From the NCBI RefSeq assembly GCF_030548465.1, contig NZ_JAUOSF010000012.1, forward strand, positions 1 through 56,861: a DNA stretch of 56,861 nt, given 5' to 3'. The notes beneath the pieces are model-generated. The model saw nothing but the letters and a program-made list of their open reading frames with translations, had not been told where the DNA came from and did not search any database. Position 1 is the stretch's first letter. Each line of letters opens with the position of its first letter. The translations under genes were made by a program, and so were the position numbers. Of the stretch, positions 52,388 to 56,861 are shown piece by piece. Origin of the DNA: Tamlana sp. 2_MG-2023. GTDB taxonomy: Bacteria > Bacteroidota > Bacteroidia > Flavobacteriales > Flavobacteriaceae.

Positions 52388-53704
52388 ATGAAAAAATTTA
52401 CCCTTACTGTTTTCATATTCCTATTTGCATTAGCAAATGTTGTTGCTCAACAAGAAAAAGGAATTATAGGAAAAGATAACTGGCTTAATAATTGGACGGA
52501 TTTTCAATCAAGTAACCAAGATGATCATGTGGAACCCACACAGATTTTAACAGGTAACATTACTGAGGATAAAAGATTGATAAAAAGGCATGTGTATTTG
52601 TTAGTGGGAAGTATATTTGTTACTAATAATGCGGTGTTAACTATAGAGCCAGGTACTGTTATTATTGGAGATTATGCAAGTAAAGCTTCATTAACTATAG
52701 CTAAAGGTTCTAGCATAGTAGCATCAGGTTTAGAAACAGATCCAATCATTTTTACTTCTAATAGACGTGTTAAAAAAGCTGGAGACTGGGGTGGTTTGAT
52801 TATCCTAGGTGATGCAGCAACTAATAGATTTGGAAACGGATCAGTATCTCCATATTATACAAGACTTGCACCAGCAAATTATGCTTTTACAAACTTTGGA
52901 GGTGAAAATCCTAATGCGAACTCAGGCTTATTGAAATATGTTAGAATTGAATATGCAGGGAGCCGTGTAAAAACAGGATTAAACTTTAATGGTTTATTGT
53001 TAGCAGGTGTAGGAAGAGAAACTGTTTTAGAGAATGTAATGGTTAGTAACTCAGCAGGAAATTCTGTTGAAGTATGGGGTGGAAATGTAAATTTAAACAA
53101 GTTCGTTTCGTACAAATCGAATCAGACAGATTATAAATTTAATTACGGAGTTCAAGGTGAGTTGATTAATTCATTAGCTGTTAGATCTCCATATGTTTCT
53201 AGTAGTAGTGGAGCAAGAAGTTTGGAGGTTGTAGCTTATACGGAAAGACAAGAGGTTGATTTCTCAAAACCATCAACATCTGTTAAAGCTGAAAATCTTA
53301 CAATTTTAAATTCCTCTAAAGACTTAAGAGAAGATATTAGAATGGGACTTGTTAAGGAAGGTGTTTATGTTGGGGAGCATGCATCACTTGATATGAATAA
53401 AAGTGTTATTTCTGGTTTTAATCCAGCAGTTATTTTTGAAAGCAAAATTCAAATTAATCAAGAGAGTTTGGATAAGATTAGATTTACAAATATGTATTTC
53501 AATAATTGTAATGGTAATATTTTTGTTGAAAATAGTTCTAATAATGAGGATTTAGAAAACTGGTATGGTAATCATGCGTTCTTTAATGTTTATTCAAAAG
53601 GACATGATGCTGAAACATTTATCGAAATAAATAATCCTAGAAGACCAGATTACAGATTACGTATAAATAAAATTATTGCTTCAAATGAAGTTGATGCAAA
53701 CTAA
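52388..53704 (+). CDS. secreted beta-helix-like surface protein
   Basis: 438 aa. The signal peptide ends VVAQ (about 20). The body alternates short strands and turns in a pattern typical of right-handed beta helices (LTIEPGTVIIGDYASKASLT, IAKGSSIVASG, DWGGLIILGDA, LLKYVRIEYAGSR, LENVMVSNSAGNS). This layout recurs in Bacteroidetes secreted proteins found near T9SS genes. There is no obvious C-terminal T9SS sorting domain. It may be periplasmic or bound to the partner proteins encoded downstream. Function unknown. Confidence 0.75.
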   Translation: MKKFTLTVFIFLFALANVVAQQEKGIIGKDNWLNNWTDFQSSNQDDHVEPTQILTGNITEDKRLIKRHVYLLVGSIFVTNNAVLTIEPGTVIIGDYASKASLTIAKGSSIVASGLETDPIIFTSNRRVKKAGDWGGLIILGDAATNRFGNGSVSPYYTRLAPANYAFTNFGGENPNANSGLLKYVRIEYAGSRVKTGLNFNGLLLAGVGRETVLENVMVSNSAGNSVEVWGGNVNLNKFVSYKSNQTDYKFNYGVQGELINSLAVRSPYVSSSSGARSLEVVAYTERQEVDFSKPSTSVKAENLTILNSSKDLREDIRMGLVKEGVYVGEHASLDMNKSVISGFNPAVIFESKIQINQESLDKIRFTNMYFNNCNGNIFVENSSNNEDLENWYGNHAFFNVYSKGHDAETFIEINNPRRPDYRLRINKIIASNEVDAN

Positions 53705-53810
53705 TAAATTACTATAAATATTATTAAAATATTTCTTTAAGGTAATATCGTAGATTACAAACTAACTAACCCAAATCACTTACTCTACACATTTATCTAA
53801 AACTTAGAAC

Positions 53811-53851
53811 CTACATAATATAATTTGTGAATAACAAATTATATTATGTAG
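53811..53851. other. perfect 17-bp inverted repeat upstream of the type B substrate gene
   Basis: CTACATAATATAATTTG (53811-53827) and its exact reverse complement (53835-53851) flank a 7-nt loop. There is no T-run afterwards, so it is more likely a 5'-leader structure, operator or mRNA-stabilising stem than a simple terminator. It lies 69 nt before the chosen ATG. Confidence 0.65.
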
Positions 53852-53919
53852 AGTTTATCCTTATACTTTCTTCAAAGATTTATGGTAAGTTTTATGGCTT
53901 TTCTGTGGAAAAACTACAA

Positions 53920-55389
53920 ATGAAAAATTTCACTTTAATACATATTGTTGCTTTTTTCCTTTATATATTTTCGAATTTAGCTCAGGGGCAGGTGGTTATT
54001 ACTAAACCTAATTTAGTTAATTTTAATCAAGCCTGTGCTAGTGCAAGTTTTAATGAATACAATGTTACTTTTTCATTTAGTCCAGAATCAGATCTAAGTG
54101 CTTCAAATCAATTTATTTTAGAACTTTCTGGTGCAGATGGTAGTTTTGTTAATAGTGAAGTAGTTTATACATCTGCAGAAGGCGCTATTGCAACTTCTCC
54201 TGCAACTATTAAGTTTTCAGTTCCAGAGACGGTTTCTGGTGAAAATTATAAGGTTAGAGTTAAAAGTACGGCTCCAGCAGCAACAAGTCAATCATCTACT
54301 GCATTTCCAGCATATTATAAACTTCAAGATACTCCATTTACAATTAATAATTTAAAAGCGTCTGCTAATTTTTGTTCGGGAGGTAGTTATCTTTTAACTA
54401 TTGATGATCCTGGGGATGTAAATAACGACTCACCTTTACAATACCCTTCTTTAACTTATAGATGGTATAAAGAAACCAGTGCTACTACGAAGCAATTTGT
54501 AGCAGATGGTTCTAGTTTGGAGGTAACTAGTGCGGGTAAATATTTTGTAGAAACTAATTATGGTACTTGTACCTCAAATTCTTATTCTAACAGAGTAACG
54601 GTAAACGAAATTTCAACAGGTGTTATAGTATCGATAAATTCAAGTTTGGGCAACCCATACTGTATGAGCGATGGCCCAACGACATTAACGGCAACTCAGG
54701 GAAATAGTTATCAATGGAGTAAGGATGGAATACTTATAGATACTGCAACCGAACAAACTTATACTACGAATGAATCTGGAGATTATACGGTAAATGTAGA
54801 CCTAGGGAGTTGTACGTCCTCAGCATCTATACTTTTAGATAATTCCGGTTTTAATAGTGCTATTGAAGGCGTAAGTGTTGATGAAGATAATATTTTAGAA
54901 GATGAAGAGTCTTTTCTAGCTACAATAGTAACAGATGCTTCAAATCCTACATATACTTGGTATAAAGATGATGCTCAAATTTCGGGTGAAACTAGTGAGA
55001 GTCTATTTATTGATGAATTTGGAAATTATAGAGGCGTAGTTTCTCAACCTTCATCAACAGGAAATTGTGTCGCTTCTGCTGAATTTACCTTTATTGTTTC
55101 GGGAGGTGAAAACTATTTTCCAGATGTACCTGAAATTCCAAATATTGTAAGCCCAAACGGAGATGGTGTTAATGATACCTGGATTGTTCCCAAAGAATAT
55201 GTTTCTGGTACAGAAACTGAAGTACTAATTATTAGTTCGGTAGGGAAAGTAGTTTTTCAAAGTAAGAATTATTTGAATAATTGGCCAGAAGATGCCCTTA
55301 ATTTTGACAATGTAAATCCCGTATATTATTACATCATTACAACTTCCACAGGCAGTACAAGAAAAGGCTCTATAACGGTAATAAAATAA
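53920..55389 (+). CDS. T9SS type B sorting-domain surface protein
   Basis: 489 aa from the ATG at 53920 (MKNFTLIHIV...), which gives a proper signal peptide ending AQG. An upstream GTG at 53827 lies within the perfect hairpin and would add a non-signal stretch. The middle has Ig-like repeats (TYRWYKETS, YQWSKDGILIDTA, YTWYKDDAQISGE). The C-terminus (about 405-489) is a type B sorting domain with the hallmark PNIVSPNGDGVNDTWIVP. It is exported through the type IX system; type B substrates depend on a PorP/SprF-like partner, which is encoded 1 nt downstream. Confidence 0.88.
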   Translation: MKNFTLIHIVAFFLYIFSNLAQGQVVITKPNLVNFNQACASASFNEYNVTFSFSPESDLSASNQFILELSGADGSFVNSEVVYTSAEGAIATSPATIKFSVPETVSGENYKVRVKSTAPAATSQSSTAFPAYYKLQDTPFTINNLKASANFCSGGSYLLTIDDPGDVNNDSPLQYPSLTYRWYKETSATTKQFVADGSSLEVTSAGKYFVETNYGTCTSNSYSNRVTVNEISTGVIVSINSSLGNPYCMSDGPTTLTATQGNSYQWSKDGILIDTATEQTYTTNESGDYTVNVDLGSCTSSASILLDNSGFNSAIEGVSVDEDNILEDEESFLATIVTDASNPTYTWYKDDAQISGETSESLFIDEFGNYRGVVSQPSSTGNCVASAEFTFIVSGGENYFPDVPEIPNIVSPNGDGVNDTWIVPKEYVSGTETEVLIISSVGKVVFQSKNYLNNWPEDALNFDNVNPVYYYIITTSTGSTRKGSITVIK

Positions 55390-55390
55390 C

Positions 55391-56861
55391 ATGAAAAAAT
55401 ATTTATTCTACATTCTGTTGTTTTTCAGTATCATCTACCAGTCTTCTGCTCAAGATGATGGCGTTGTAGCTTTAAATATACCCGTTAGAAACTCATTAAA
55501 ATTTAATAGAACATTTATAAATCCAACTTTTAGCTTTGTAAGAGAAGGTCATCGATATATTTCCTTTAATAATAAAAGAGATTGGACACAATTTGAAAAT
55601 GCACCAGAAACATATTTGTTTGGATATTCTGGTCGATTTAGAGAAAGTATGGGAGCTGGAATTAGTTTATTTCAGCAAAACTATGGAGCTTTAACAACTT
55701 TTGGAGGTATGGCTAACTTTGCATACAATGTTGTGGTTAATCGTTCTGGAAATTTAACCTTTGGTATGAACCTTGGGTTTTACAGAAGTACAATTAACGA
55801 TGGCGCTATCATTTCTAATACACCCGACCCTTCCTTAGACAATATACCTTCAAATTCTATTGTAACTATCAACCCTGGCATTAATTATGGTACCGAGTTT
55901 TTTGATTTTGGTGTATCCTTAAACAATATTGTAGCTTATAATTTGACTTCTACTTCAATGATAGCCGAGAATCCAGAACAAGGCATACAGGTGCATGGTA
56001 TGTATACCGGTTATGTAAGCAACTATGGTTATTTTAGAGATAGTAGGTTTTCTACTTTAATACGATCCGAATTTAAAAAGGAGGAATTAATATTTTCTGG
56101 GCTCATGATGTTTACAGTTCCTAAAGGATTTTGGGGACAAGCGGGATATAACTCATTTTATGGAATTTCAGCAGGTATAGGTTTAAATATCTCACCTCAA
56201 ATTGCTATTGAATATAATTTTGAAAAGGCTGTTGGGAATATTTCAGCATTAGGCAATTCACACGATATTACTTTAGCTTATAGATTTAAATCTAAAGATA
56301 ATTATGACTATTTTGGTGATGAAGACGAGGACGGATTATTTATTTCTGATAGTAAAAATAGAAATTCGCGTAAAGTAACACAAAGTGCAACACCAAAAAA
56401 TTTACCGCGTAAATCGGATGCATTAGAAAAGAAACGAGCGGCAGAAGCGGCTGCAGCTGCAGCATTTGCTAAAGAAAAGCGAGCATCAGAAGCTGCTGCA
56501 TTAAATGGTATAGCCGAGGCGGATCGCTTAGCAGAAAAGGCTGAAGCAGATCGTATTGCTGAGGAAGCTCGTGCAAAAGCAGCTAAGCAAGAAGCGCTAT
56601 TAGCCGAAGAAAGACGAGTTGAAGAAGAAAAAGCGGCTTTAGCCTTAGCTGAAGAAGAACGATTAAGAAAGGCAGAAGAGAACAGAATAGCTGAAGAAGC
56701 TAGACGTAAAGCCGAACAAGAAGCTGTAGCGTTGGCAGAAGCAGAACGTTTAAGAAAAGAGAAGGAAGCTGAACAAGAAGCTCAATTAGCAGAAGAAAGA
56801 CGACTTCAAGAAGAACAAGCAGCATTGGCCTTAGCAGAAGAAGAGCGATTAAGAAAAGCAG
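55391..56861 (+). CDS. PorP/SprF-family outer-membrane protein with long coiled coil (partial)
   Basis: At least 490 residues; the frame is open to the window end. A signal peptide (about 1-21) is followed by a PorP/SprF-type barrel (about 25-300: NPTFSFVREGH, NPGINYGTEFFDFGVSLNNI, YGISAGIGLNISPQIAIEYN, SHDITLAYRFK) and a DEDEDG linker. From about 345 an Ala/Glu/Arg-rich helical repeat region follows (EEARAKAAKQEALLAEE, ALALAEEERLRKAEE). The barrel links T9SS type B substrates to export or surface attachment. The coiled coil should lie in the periplasm and may reach the cell wall; a C-terminal OmpA-type domain is possible beyond the window. Confidence 0.85.
   Translation, partial: MKKYLFYILLFFSIIYQSSAQDDGVVALNIPVRNSLKFNRTFINPTFSFVREGHRYISFNNKRDWTQFENAPETYLFGYSGRFRESMGAGISLFQQNYGALTTFGGMANFAYNVVVNRSGNLTFGMNLGFYRSTINDGAIISNTPDPSLDNIPSNSIVTINPGINYGTEFFDFGVSLNNIVAYNLTSTSMIAENPEQGIQVHGMYTGYVSNYGYFRDSRFSTLIRSEFKKEELIFSGLMMFTVPKGFWGQAGYNSFYGISAGIGLNISPQIAIEYNFEKAVGNISALGNSHDITLAYRFKSKDNYDYFGDEDEDGLFISDSKNRNSRKVTQSATPKNLPRKSDALEKKRAAEAAAAAAFAKEKRASEAAALNGIAEADRLAEKAEADRIAEEARAKAAKQEALLAEERRVEEEKAALALAEEERLRKAEENRIAEEARRKAEQEAVALAEAERLRKEKEAEQEAQLAEERRLQEEQAALALAEEERLRKA

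Noticed and set aside
53827-53919. GTG start adding 31 residues to the type B substrate
   Set aside because: It lies in the arm of the perfect hairpin and the added sequence is not a signal peptide, whereas the ATG at 53920 gives one.

Overview
The window comes from a marine-type member of the Flavobacteriaceae (Bacteroidota). The evidence is the low GC content, several promoters of the Bacteroidetes form TTG-N19/20-TAnnTTTG, type IX secretion sorting domains (type A and type B), PorP/SprF and TonB-receptor/DUF5689 proteins, and a Bacteroidetes-type (subtype iii) type VI secretion system. No rRNA, tRNA, CRISPR, integrase or transposase was recognised.

Layout. (1) 1-9.2 kb is housekeeping and stress genes: a DUF6090-like membrane protein, an SDR oxidoreductase, a thioredoxin-fold lipoprotein without cysteines in its active site, an ABC-F ATPase, a peroxiredoxin-thioredoxin-small protein operon and an NhaC antiporter. 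(2) 9.2-13.9 kb is a small accessory island. Two paralogous secreted proteins share a Gly-rich tail and sit with a multipass membrane protein and an orphan histidine kinase. The group is embedded in intergenic tandem heptamer arrays (GTCAANN, or NNTTGAC on the other strand). (3) 13.9-21.4 kb holds an RluA-type pseudouridine synthase, panB, L-serine ammonia-lyase and a 1285-aa lamin-tail protein exported by T9SS. Several palindromic intergenic elements lie between these genes. (4) 21.6-45.8 kb is the T6SS locus. It has two sheath pairs (tssBC), two Hcp proteins, ClpV, TssE, TssF, TssK, VgrG and probable TssP and TssO. It also has an Hcp-effector-immunity cassette with clear signs of recombination: a duplicated immunity-like gene, a duplicated tssC 3' end and a 3' remnant of another gene. 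A TonB receptor/DUF5689 lipoprotein pair sits directly downstream of clpV. (5) 46-51.4 kb is the nrfH-nrfA-ccsBA cluster for ammonifying nitrite reduction and cytochrome c maturation. (6) 51.5-56.9 kb holds secreted surface proteins ending with a T9SS type B substrate and its PorP/SprF partner, which has a long Ala/Glu coiled coil and runs off the window.

How the parts work together. The T6SS genes encode an inner tube (Hcp), sheath (TssBC), ClpV recycling ATPase, baseplate (TssE, F, K), spike (VgrG) and parts of the Bacteroidetes-specific membrane complex (TssO/P-like). tssG, tssN, tssQ, tssR and any PAAR gene are not in the window and should be elsewhere if the system works. The most unusual material is the recombined effector/immunity region at 23.2-29.1 kb, the in-register heptamer arrays at 9.5-13.8 kb, and the uncharacterised paralog/membrane protein/kinase group those arrays surround.
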